Source of the DNA: JBNKFQ01 sp050289385
GTDB lineage: Bacteria > Pseudomonadota > Gammaproteobacteria > Pseudomonadales > Porticoccaceae
Reading direction: 5' to 3'
Assembly: GCA_050289385.1 (NCBI GenBank)
Contig: JBNKFQ010000292.1
Coordinates: forward strand, 1-25,124
DNA: 25,124 nt
Shown here: positions 1-6,959 of the stretch, one piece after another
Numbering within the stretch: position 1 is the stretch's first letter
Layout of the letters: each line of letters starts with the position of its first letter
Notes under the pieces: model-generated
Told to the model about the DNA's origin: nothing
The model's input: only the letters and a program-made list of their open reading frames with translations
Database searches by the model: none
Program-made: the position numbers and the translations under genes

Positions 1-1
1 G

Positions 2-2023
2 GAGCTTTGGGTTGGTGAGCCGAAGGATGAGCAGGCACGCTCTGTGACGGAGCCGCGACTGAGCACGGCACAGAACAGAGGCAAGCCCTGCACCTGGATG
101 CCTGACAGCGATCGTATGTTGTGCCACTTTGTACCAAAAGATCGTGGCCCACTGCCGGAAAAGAGTGTGCCTCTTGGTCCGGTGGTACAGGAGACCGACG
201 ATGTTAAAGCCCCGGTCCGGACCTTCGCCAACCTTTTGCAAAACCCCCATGACGAGGCCTTGTACGATTACTATATGACCACCCAGCCCGAATTCGTTGA
301 TATCGATTCCGGCGAGCGAACGCCAATTGGGGTTTCCGGTATTTACGAGCGCTTTGAACCGTCACCAAATGGCAAATATTTTCTGTCTATTCGAATTGTT
401 CGACCCTATTCTTATCTGGTGACCGCAGACCGCTTTCCCAAACTGGTTGAGGTGATGGACCTGGAGGGCAAGCGCATTCGCAAACTGGATAACCGCAAAC
501 TGGACACATCCGGCGTGGGCATGGGGTGGGCCTACGATGGCAAACGCGATTTTACCTGGCTGGGAGGCACTGAGGCAGAGCTGGTTTATACCGAGACTCT
601 GGATGGCGGCAATCCCGACAACGAAGCAGAATATCGTGACCGCCTGATGTTGCGCAGTGAGCCATTCAATTATAAACCGATTGAACTTTTGCGTACCAAA
701 AGCCGAATGGGGGGATGGCGCGCACCGATGTATTCGGGTGAAGATGGCATGGTTCTGGTGAGTGAATTCAATTGGCCAGACCGACGCTTGCGGATGTGGA
801 TGGTGAATGCCATAAACACCAACATAAAGCCGGAATTATTGTGGGATCGCAGCACCGATGACTGGTACGGTGATCCGGGTGAGCCGGTATTGACGACTCT
901 GGATAATGGGCAAAAAGTTGTTCTGCAAAATGACAACTCGATTTATCTTGTGGGGCAGGGCGGTTCATCAAAGGGCGACCATCCGTTTCTGAATCGCTTT
1001 AACCTTGAAACAAAAAAGGCACAACGCCTGTTTCGTTCAGAGGGGGAAAGTTACGAAAATATCGTTGCTGTGCTGGACAAAAAAGCCAGAAAAATACTGA
1101 CCACCTACGAGACGACGCAAACACCGCCCAACTATTATCTGCGCGACTTGAGAAAGGACAAGCGCGAAGCCCTCACCCGGTTTTCGCACCCGGCGCCGCA
1201 ACTGGCCAACGTGCAAAAGCGGCGCATTCAATATCAGCGCAAGGATGGCGTGCCGCTGAGTGGTGAACTGTATTTGCCAGTTGGCTATCAAGAGGGCGAT
1301 CGGGTTCCCACGGTGGTGTGGGCCTATCCAAAGGAATATGCAAGTACCAAAGGCGCGGGGCAGGTGCGCGGGTCTGTCCACAAGTTTGCTGGCAGCATTG
1401 ATAGCTGGTCGGATCATTTGCTGTTTCTGACCCAGGGCTATGCCGTTTTGGACAAGGCGAGTATGCCGCTGGTGGGTGGACTGAAAGCCAATGACACCTT
1501 TGTTGAACAGTTGGTGGCAAACGCACAGGCAGCGGTGGACAAACTGGTGGAAATCGGTGTGACCGATCGTGAAAAGGTGGGTATTGGCGGCCATAGTTAT
1601 GGTGCGTTTATGACAGCCAACTTGCTGGCACATTCCGATATTTTTGCCAGCGGCATTGCTCGCAGTGGTGCGTATAACCGTACCCTGACGCCATTTGGCT
1701 TTCAGCGTGAACGGCGCACTTTGTGGGAGGCACCGGAAATCTATTTTGAGATGTCGCCATTTATGCATGCGCAAAAGATCAATGAGCCGCTGCTGATGAT
1801 TCATGGCGAAATTGATGGCAATTCAGGCACTTTTCCGATTCAGTCGCAACGGATGTATCACGGCATGAAAGGCTTGGGACTAAAGGCCCGGCTAGTGATG
1901 TTGCCTTACGAAGACCACGGCTACGCCGCGCGCGAATCTGTTTTGCATGTGGTTTGGGAAATGTTCAACTGGTTTGGCCAGCATGTAAAAGGCGAGCCGC
2001 CGGGGAACGAACTGGAATATTGA
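2..2023 (+). CDS. S9 family (prolyl oligopeptidase-like) serine peptidase, 5' end outside the window
   Basis: The frame is open to the left edge, so the start codon lies upstream. A GTG at 44 is internal: the residues before it (ELWVGEPKDEQAR...) already look like a propeller blade. The N-terminal half is propeller-like. The C-terminal third is an alpha/beta-hydrolase domain with the nucleophile elbow GHSYG (about 1597-1611), the acid in HGEIDGNSGTFP and the histidine in EDHGY near the end, a complete Ser-Asp-His triad. This arrangement is typical of S9 peptidases of the acylaminoacyl-peptidase / glutamyl-endopeptidase-like branch, which cleave oligopeptides. Family members are often exported, but the N-terminus that would show a signal peptide is missing. 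The gene converges with lpxH. Family assignment is firm; substrate is unknown. Confidence 0.93.
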   Translation, partial: ELWVGEPKDEQARSVTEPRLSTAQNRGKPCTWMPDSDRMLCHFVPKDRGPLPEKSVPLGPVVQETDDVKAPVRTFANLLQNPHDEALYDYYMTTQPEFVDIDSGERTPIGVSGIYERFEPSPNGKYFLSIRIVRPYSYLVTADRFPKLVEVMDLEGKRIRKLDNRKLDTSGVGMGWAYDGKRDFTWLGGTEAELVYTETLDGGNPDNEAEYRDRLMLRSEPFNYKPIELLRTKSRMGGWRAPMYSGEDGMVLVSEFNWPDRRLRMWMVNAINTNIKPELLWDRSTDDWYGDPGEPVLTTLDNGQKVVLQNDNSIYLVGQGGSSKGDHPFLNRFNLETKKAQRLFRSEGESYENIVAVLDKKARKILTTYETTQTPPNYYLRDLRKDKREALTRFSHPAPQLANVQKRRIQYQRKDGVPLSGELYLPVGYQEGDRVPTVVWAYPKEYASTKGAGQVRGSVHKFAGSIDSWSDHLLFLTQGYAVLDKASMPLVGGLKANDTFVEQLVANAQAAVDKLVEIGVTDREKVGIGGHSYGAFMTANLLAHSDIFASGIARSGAYNRTLTPFGFQRERRTLWEAPEIYFEMSPFMHAQKINEPLLMIHGEIDGNSGTFPIQSQRMYHGMKGLGLKARLVMLPYEDHGYAARESVLHVVWEMFNWFGQHVKGEPPGNELEY

Positions 2024-2033
2024 GCATTGATGC

Positions 2034-2077
2034 TAACAGCTGACCATTATTTGCTGTACAACAATGGTCAGCTGTTA
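2034..2077. terminator. Perfect 15-bp hairpin between convergent genes, probable bidirectional terminator
   Basis: TAACAGCTGACCATT at 2034-2048 is exactly reverse-complementary to 2063-2077, with a 14-nt loop. It fills the gap between the peptidase stop (2023) and the lpxH stop (2099), which converge. There is no long T tract on either strand, so it is not a canonical intrinsic terminator. A role as a bidirectional transcription stop or mRNA 3'-end stabiliser is inferred from position. Confidence 0.55.
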
Positions 2078-2098
2078 ATCAGTTGGGCCAAGCCCTGG

Positions 2099-2836
2099 TC
2101 AATCGGCTGATGGTATCGGGAATGAACGAAGGTTCATACGGTTTGCATCGGCTTCCAGCACCCAACCCTTGTCGTGCCAGTCTCCCAGCACGGTGCGTTC
2201 GCCATTGGCGTGCCTGTGTTGACCAGGGCGGTGGGTATGCCCGTGAATCATATGCCTTACCTGATATTTTTTCATGAGTCGTTCAACTTCGTCCGGGGTC
2301 ACGTCCATAATATTGTCGGATTTGTTGGTGTTGGCGTTCATGCTTTTCATGCGCCAGTCGCTGGCGATGGCCAGACGTTTTTTTAGTGGCAGGTGAGCGA
2401 GCAACCAGGTGCCGACCGGGTTGCGCACCTTGCGGCGAAATTTTTGATAGGCCAGATCCCTTGTGCAAAGCGTATCGCCGTGAAGCAGCAGAACGTTTGT
2501 GCCATAGAGGTCGATCACATGATGCTCGGGCATCAGGATGCAACCCGTTTCCCGGGCAAACCGGCGACCCACCAGAAAATCACGGTTGCCGTGCTGAAAC
2601 CAGGTCGGGGTGCCTTTCTGTTGATTGGTTCCACGGGTTAATGCAGACAACTTTTGTATAACATCGCGGCAAAACGGCGATGGGTCATCGTCGCCAATCC
2701 AGGCCTCGAAGAGGTCACCGAGAATATACAATGCGTCGGCTTTGACCGCTTCATTTTCCAGGAATGAAAAGAACGCCCGTGTGATTTTCGGGCGTTCCGG
2801 GGCCAGGTGCAGGTCGGAGATGAAGAGTGTAGACAT
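2099..2836 (-). CDS. lpxH: UDP-2,3-diacylglucosamine diphosphatase LpxH
   Basis: LpxH hydrolyses UDP-2,3-diacylglucosamine to lipid X and UMP, the fourth step of lipid A synthesis, at the inner face of the cytoplasmic membrane. The 245-residue product, normal for the family, carries the calcineurin-like metallophosphoesterase signature: D8-x-H10, G40-D41, G83-N84-R85-D86, H119-G120-D121 and H198-G-H200-T-H202. It is last in a minus-strand run MFS-ppiB-lpxH, and repeat element R1 fills the gap to ppiB. The ATG at 2836 is placed by family N-termini (MSTLFISDLHL). No Shine-Dalgarno is visible in the bases before it, which are TTTTAAACA and then the R1 arm, so translation initiation may depend on the element or be leaderless-like. 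Confidence 0.97.
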   Translation of the reverse strand: MSTLFISDLHLAPERPKITRAFFSFLENEAVKADALYILGDLFEAWIGDDDPSPFCRDVIQKLSALTRGTNQQKGTPTWFQHGNRDFLVGRRFARETGCILMPEHHVIDLYGTNVLLLHGDTLCTRDLAYQKFRRKVRNPVGTWLLAHLPLKKRLAIASDWRMKSMNANTNKSDNIMDVTPDEVERLMKKYQVRHMIHGHTHRPGQHRHANGERTVLGDWHDKGWVLEADANRMNLRSFPIPSAD

Positions 2837-2847
2837 TGTTTAAAACT

Positions 2848-2990
2848 GTCGTACGTCGTACGTCGCACGTCGCAAGCTAACGACTCGCGCCATCGCTTCG
2901 CCTGGCCTGGTGGGTATATGATTGAAAACAGACCTTGCCGAAGAGGCTTTTTTTGATTTTGCGTGCGACGTGGGACATGCGACGTGCGAC
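2848..2990. repeat. Repeat element R1: inverted repeat with heptamer-built arms
   Basis: The left arm is four tandem 7-mers at 2848-2875 (GTCGTAC, GTCGTAC, GTCGCAC, GTCGCAA). The right arm on the other strand is four 7-mers at 2963-2990 (read from the outside: GTCGCAC, GTCGCAT, GTCCCAC, GTCGCAC). The arms match at 25 of 30 positions across an interior of about 85 bp. The element takes up nearly the whole ppiB-lpxH gap, beginning 11 bp before the lpxH start and ending 3 bp after the ppiB stop. The interior holds GCGCCATCGC (2887-2896), which is also present in R2. I know no name for this family. Confidence 0.85.
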
Positions 2991-2993
2991 CAC

Positions 2994-3503
2994 TTATTTA
3001 TCATCATACGCTTCACTGATACTCACGCTTTCAATCGCGATGCTGTTCAGCGGCACATCCTGGTGATGCCCGGAATTGCCGGTTTTTACATCCTTGATCT
3101 TGTTGACAACATCCATACCGTCCACCACCTGACCAAATACGGCATAACCCCAGCCCTGGGGGTTTTTGCCAGAGTGATTCAAAAAGTCGTTGTCGTTGAC
3201 ATTGATGAAAAACTGGGCAGTGGCGGAATGCGGGTCCATGGTGCGGGCCATGGCGAGGGTGCCGGTGTCGTTTTTCAAACCATTGTCGGCTTCATTCTCG
3301 ATCGGACTGCGAGTCTCTTTCTGGCTCATGTCGGCAGTCATACCACCGCCTTGCACCATAAAACCGGGAATTACCCGGTGAAAGATAGTGCCATTGTAAA
3401 AACCGTCACGGCAATATTGCAGAAAGTTGGCAGCAGATTTTGGTGCGTTTTCAAAATCGAGTTCAATAGCAATGTCACCCATACTGGTTTGCAATGTAAT
3501 CAT
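2994..3503 (-). CDS. ppiB: Cytoplasmic cyclophilin-type peptidyl-prolyl cis-trans isomerase B
   Basis: PpiB catalyses cis-trans isomerisation of Xaa-Pro bonds and acts as a folding helper. The 169-residue protein is a single cyclophilin domain with the active-site block FHRVIPGFMVQGGG and downstream GTLAMARTMDPHSATAQFFI, including the catalytic arginine and substrate-pocket residues. There is no signal peptide, so this is the cytosolic PpiB type rather than PpiA. AGGA lies 6 nt before the ATG at 3503. It follows the MFS gene by 12 bp and precedes lpxH on the same strand, so the three are probably co-transcribed. The ppiB-lpxH pairing is common in gammaproteobacteria. Confidence 0.96.
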   Translation of the reverse strand: MITLQTSMGDIAIELDFENAPKSAANFLQYCRDGFYNGTIFHRVIPGFMVQGGGMTADMSQKETRSPIENEADNGLKNDTGTLAMARTMDPHSATAQFFINVNDNDFLNHSGKNPQGWGYAVFGQVVDGMDVVNKIKDVKTGNSGHHQDVPLNSIAIESVSISEAYDDK

Positions 3504-3515
3504 GGTCAGTCCTGT

Positions 3516-4781
3516 TTATGGTTTGTCAGTTGATGGTTTGGCATGCAGGTAAAACCGTAGTTTATCAGCCTGAATACGTTTGCGGTAAATCTGCAGCGCA
3601 ATTTGAGCGACGGCCAGGGCAAAAATCGTGTATCCGGCGCTGAGCCAGCCGATGCCGGTGGCGGTAACACCTGCGTCCAGTGCCGCCCCATACAGTACAG
3701 GTGACACCGCAGTAACAAACACCATTGCCGCCAGAGCGATGGAGCGAATGGCACCAATATGGCGTACCCCATAGGTTTCGGAGAATAATGCTGTACTCAG
3801 CGAGGCACCACTGCCGACACCGATGCCCGCCAGCCCCATATACAGCCAGATAGAGGCGTTGCCGTCAAATATTGCCAATACCGCAGCGGCCAGGGTCAGA
3901 GGAATCAAAAACCACCTGGCGCAATGCAGGGCGGTGTAGCGGTCGATCAGTTCGCCCATCAGCAGTGAGGTGCTTATCTGGCAGCTCGCAAATGCAATGA
4001 AGCTGGCTGCCCGCAGGCCGTTTGACCAGGATTTCAGTTCGGCAATGGCTACCTGGTGAAAAAACAGCCCGGTGATGATAAAAGCAATACAGGTCGCGGC
4101 TGGCAGCAGCAGCCAGAATGCGGGGTCGCGTATCACCTCTTTGCGGGTCCACTGTTTTTGTGGTCTGCGGGATATATTGCTGGCCTGGTGTCCGATGTCG
4201 CTGGAACAGGCGTCCACCGGTGTCAATTGCTGGTTTCGCAGCAAAAACAGTGCTGCCGGCAGCAGCACAAACAGCACAAACGCCGCCACCGCCAGCCAGC
4301 TGCCTTGCCATCCGATCCACGCCAGTAATGCCACAATTAACGAGGGTAGCAGGGCCTCGCCAATGGGGTATCCGAGCACAGAGATACTCAATGCGCGCCC
4401 TCGAAGATGATCAAAGTATCGGCTCATGGTGGTAGACGAAATATGCCCGATAAGAGCCTGTCCACACTGGCGCAGTAGAAAAAGCCCGAGAAACAGCCAG
4501 ACCAGATGCTGGCCAAGCCCCAGCATCAGGCAGCCGCTGGCTACACCCAGTAGCGCCACGGCAGTGACTGCGGGCAAACTGTGGTTGTCCACCTGTTTGC
4601 CGCTCCACAGCAGACACAGGGCAGACAACAGGGTGGCGGCGGAATAGAACGCGCCGTATGAGCTGTGGCTAAGGCCGTAGGCGTCCATAAGCTCTGAGGA
4701 AAACAGCGAAATAAAGAAGGTCTGCCCAAAATTCGAGGCAAAAGTCAGCAGCACTCCAAAGACGAGTAGTTTCAGGTTCAT
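3516..4781 (-). CDS. Major facilitator superfamily transporter, substrate unknown
   Basis: The protein is a 421-residue, highly hydrophobic chain with about twelve predicted membrane helices and a polar central loop around residues 200-225 (SSDIGHQASNISRRPQKQW), the usual two times six MFS layout. The start at 4781 (MNLKLLVFG...) directly precedes the first helix. The frame stays open upstream to 4982, but that extension would translate repeat element R2, so I reject it. No good Shine-Dalgarno is visible. The gene sits at the head of the ppiB-lpxH run and diverges from glnS across R2. In the gene order I recall from Pseudomonas there is no transporter between ppiB and glnS, so it looks like an addition. 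Substrate and direction of transport cannot be inferred. Confidence 0.88.
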   Translation of the reverse strand: MNLKLLVFGVLLTFASNFGQTFFISLFSSELMDAYGLSHSSYGAFYSAATLLSALCLLWSGKQVDNHSLPAVTAVALLGVASGCLMLGLGQHLVWLFLGLFLLRQCGQALIGHISSTTMSRYFDHLRGRALSISVLGYPIGEALLPSLIVALLAWIGWQGSWLAVAAFVLFVLLPAALFLLRNQQLTPVDACSSDIGHQASNISRRPQKQWTRKEVIRDPAFWLLLPAATCIAFIITGLFFHQVAIAELKSWSNGLRAASFIAFASCQISTSLLMGELIDRYTALHCARWFLIPLTLAAAVLAIFDGNASIWLYMGLAGIGVGSGASLSTALFSETYGVRHIGAIRSIALAAMVFVTAVSPVLYGAALDAGVTATGIGWLSAGYTIFALAVAQIALQIYRKRIQADKLRFYLHAKPSTDKP

Positions 4782-4810
4782 TACCGGATTCTTGGTCGGT
4801 GAATTTTCAA

Positions 4811-4950
4811 GCGTTCGATGTTGGATGTTCGACGTTCGACGTGTTTGCGCCATCGCCGTGCTCGGCTTCACAAAAAATGTGAGGTCTGATTTTACGCCGC
4901 AGTGCGGGGGTGGCAGGTCGAAGACTGGTCCAACATCCAACATCGAACGC
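4811..4950. repeat. Repeat element R2: inverted repeat with heptamer arms, variant sequence
   Basis: The left arm is four tandem 7-mers at 4813-4840 (GTTCGAT, GTTGGAT, GTTCGAC, GTTCGAC). The right arm, on the opposite strand at 4928-4948, has three (GTTCGAT, GTTGGAT, GTTGGAC). The outer 19 bp (4811-4829 and 4932-4950) are perfectly complementary. The unit sequence differs from R1/R3/R4, but the 7-bp period and overall size are the same, and GCGCCATCGC (4847-4856) is shared with the R1 interior. It lies in the divergent MFS/glnS promoter region, ending 43 bp before the glnS -10 box. Confidence 0.82.
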
Positions 4951-4992
4951 GCCTTTATACTCGCAGGGATGTGATCAGGCAAGTGTTGCGGC

Positions 4993-4998
4993 TATAAT
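4993..4998 (+). promoter_or_regulatory. Consensus -10 box of the glnS promoter
   Basis: A perfect TATAAT lies 39 bp upstream of the glnS start codon. No convincing TTGACA-like -35 lies at the right distance (TGTGAT is at 4970-4975). Assignment as a sigma-70 promoter rests on the -10 box and its position. Confidence 0.55.
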
Positions 4999-5036
4999 CT
5001 GGCGCCTTGTTTTTAATTAACCGGTTGCCAGACACG

Positions 5037-6764
5037 ATGTCAGAAGATGTAAAGCCCATTAACTTTATTCAGCAAATTATAGAAACTGACCTGGCAAGTG
5101 GTCAGGTTAGCAAAGTGGTTACCCGTTTTCCGCCGGAACCCAATGGTTACCTCCATATCGGTCACGCCAAATCGATCTGTCTGAACTTTGGTTTGGCAGA
5201 GCAATACGAGGGTCTTTGCCGTCTCCGTTTTGACGATACCAACCCCGAAAAAGAAGAGCAGCAATTTGTCGACGCCATTACCCGCGATATAGAGTGGCTG
5301 GGTTTTAACTTAAATGGCGAAGTGCGTTTTGCTTCGGATTACTTTGATCAGCTCTACGAGTGGGCCCGGTATCTGGTTAGCGAGGGCAAGGCCTATGTTT
5401 GTGAGTTGAACGCGGAACAAACCCGAGAGTATCGCGGCACGCTAAAAGAGCCGGGTAAAAACAGTCCGTGGCGAGACCGGCCAGTGGCAGAGAATCTGTC
5501 TCTTCTTGAGCAGATGCGCAAAGGCGAGATGGATGAGGGTGCTATGGCTCTGCGTGCCCGCATTGATATGGCTTCGCCCAATATGAATATGCGCGATCCG
5601 GTGTTGTATCGCATTAAAAAAGTGGCGCACCATCGCACTGGTGACAAGTGGAATATTTATCCGTCTTACGATTTTGCCCATGGACAGGAAGATGCCATCG
5701 AAGGTGTGTCGCATTCCATTTGCACTTTGGAATTTGAGGATCACCGTCCGCTATATAACTGGTTTATCGACAACCTGCCCGTGCCATCAAAGCCTCGCCA
5801 GTTCGAATTTGGCAGGCTCAATATCAATTACACCGTCACCAGCAAGCGCAAATTGAAAGAACTTGTGGATCTGGGTTGTGTTGATGGCTGGAATGATCCG
5901 CGTATGCCAACGCTGTCCGGCTTGCGGCGGCGCGGGGTCAGCGCGGCTGCGATACGCCATTTTTGTGACAGCCTGGCAGTGGCAAAAACCGATGGTGTTG
6001 TCGACATTGCGCAGTTTGAATTTTTTATTCGGGAAGATTTGAACGAAAACGCCCGGCGCGCCATGTGTGTGCTGCACCCGGTACTTGTGACCTTTAGCAA
6101 TGTGCCGACAGAACTGAACGAAGCCCTCACCGTTCCCGTGCATCCAAACAAGCCAGATATGGGCGAGCGCGAATTGCCGTTTAGCCGTCAAATTTATATT
6201 GATCGGGAGGACTTCACTGAAGACACATCGCTGTCGCGCAAAAAATTCAAGCGGCTGGTATTGGGTGACTATGTACGTCTGCGCGGGGCCTATATTATTC
6301 GGGCCGACGATGTAGTCAAAAATGACGAGGGCGAAATCATAGAAATACTTGCGTCAATTGTGCCGAATACCGTTGGTGAAAACCCGCCGGAAGGCATTCG
6401 TCCTCGCGGAGTTGTTCACTGGGTATCTGCAACTCAATGTGTGGATTGCGAAGTGCGTCTCTACGATCGTTTGTTTACGGAACCTGATCCTGATGCGGGT
6501 GACAAGAATTATCTGGATTACGTAAACCCGGATGCATTAAAAGTGTTAACCGGATGCAAGGCTGAACCGGGTTTGGCCAAAGCAAGTGTGGGTGAATATT
6601 ATCAATTTGAACGGGAGGGTTACTTCACGTTAGACAGTTTCACGCTAGACAGTTTTACGTTAGACAGTTTTTCGCAGGATGGCAAGACAGACAACGACGC
6701 GGGTAGTGGGGTGCTTGTGTTTAACAGAACCATTGGATTAAAAGATAGCTGGAAAGGTAATTAA
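5037..6764 (+). CDS. glnS: Glutaminyl-tRNA synthetase (class I)
   Basis: This enzyme charges tRNA-Gln with glutamine using ATP. With the ATG at 5037 (MSEDVKPINF...) the product has 575 residues. The class I signature is PPEPNGYLHIGHAKS (HIGH at residues 40-43), and the second signature is the GlnRS form VTSKRKL in place of KMSKS. The anticodon-binding beta-barrels follow, ending in VFNRTIGLKDSW, the conserved C-terminus. The frame continues 10 codons upstream, but family N-termini favour the internal ATG. Just before the C-terminal strand the protein carries a three-fold FTLDS repeat not expected in the family. R2 lies upstream and R3 downstream, and cysS follows on the same strand. Confidence 0.97.
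   Translation: MSEDVKPINFIQQIIETDLASGQVSKVVTRFPPEPNGYLHIGHAKSICLNFGLAEQYEGLCRLRFDDTNPEKEEQQFVDAITRDIEWLGFNLNGEVRFASDYFDQLYEWARYLVSEGKAYVCELNAEQTREYRGTLKEPGKNSPWRDRPVAENLSLLEQMRKGEMDEGAMALRARIDMASPNMNMRDPVLYRIKKVAHHRTGDKWNIYPSYDFAHGQEDAIEGVSHSICTLEFEDHRPLYNWFIDNLPVPSKPRQFEFGRLNINYTVTSKRKLKELVDLGCVDGWNDPRMPTLSGLRRRGVSAAAIRHFCDSLAVAKTDGVVDIAQFEFFIREDLNENARRAMCVLHPVLVTFSNVPTELNEALTVPVHPNKPDMGERELPFSRQIYIDREDFTEDTSLSRKKFKRLVLGDYVRLRGAYIIRADDVVKNDEGEIIEILASIVPNTVGENPPEGIRPRGVVHWVSATQCVDCEVRLYDRLFTEPDPDAGDKNYLDYVNPDALKVLTGCKAEPGLAKASVGEYYQFEREGYFTLDSFTLDSFTLDSFSQDGKTDNDAGSGVLVFNRTIGLKDSWKGN
6624..6668 (+). repeat. Three 15-bp in-frame tandem repeats inside glnS
   Basis: Units at 6624-6638, 6639-6653 and 6654-6668 differ from each other by one or two bases (TTCACGTTAGACAGT, TTCACGCTAGACAGT, TTTACGTTAGACAGT). 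Each encodes the pentapeptide FTLDS. They lie in the surface loop between the conserved GYF and VFNRT motifs of GlnRS, and the 15-bp length keeps the frame. Confidence 0.9.
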
Positions 6765-6775
6765 TGGTCTGACAT

Positions 6776-6939
6776 GAATGGCACTTGATTAAAAGCGGTC
6801 GCACGTCGGTAGTCGCACGTCACACGCTTTTACAGCAGTGCCGGAGGGATGTCGCACTGAACAAGTGTCCCTTCGGAGCACAGGAGGGGCAAGCTGGTAT
6901 TGCTTTTAGCGTGCGACGTGCGACTACCGACGTGCGACC
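6776..6939. repeat. Repeat element R3: long inverted repeat with heptamer arms and GAATGGC end
   Basis: The arms at 6797-6828 and 6908-6939 are 32 bp each with one mismatch. Each contains four 7-mers, left GTCGCAC, GTCGGTA, GTCGCAC, GTCACAC. The left end extends to GAATGGCACTTGATTAAAAGC (from 6776), which matches the end of R4. The matching right-hand end is decayed or replaced by the cysS leader. The interior has its own small stem (CCGGAGGGA with TCCCTTCGG). The element fills the glnS-cysS gap, starting 11 bp after the glnS stop and ending 20 bp before the cysS start. Confidence 0.88.
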
Positions 6940-6959
6940 ATATTAAACAGGATGGAAGA

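Noticed and set aside
2934..2952. Possible intrinsic terminator (GCC-GAAGA-GGC then T run) inside R1
   Set aside because: The stem is three base pairs, and the T run is on the plus strand where no plus-strand gene ends nearby.
2848..2990. CRISPR array suggested by short direct repeats
   Set aside because: Units are 7 bp, contiguous and without spacers, at most four per arm, and the arms are inverted. No cas genes are present.
4782..4982. 67-codon upstream extension of the MFS transporter gene
   Set aside because: It translates repeat R2 and precedes the first membrane helix with non-family sequence. The ATG at 4781 gives a normal MFS length.
6900..6959. 20-codon N-terminal extension of CysS
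   Set aside because: It lies in the R3 right arm. CysS family proteins begin at MTLRLYNT, and a Shine-Dalgarno precedes the ATG at 6960.
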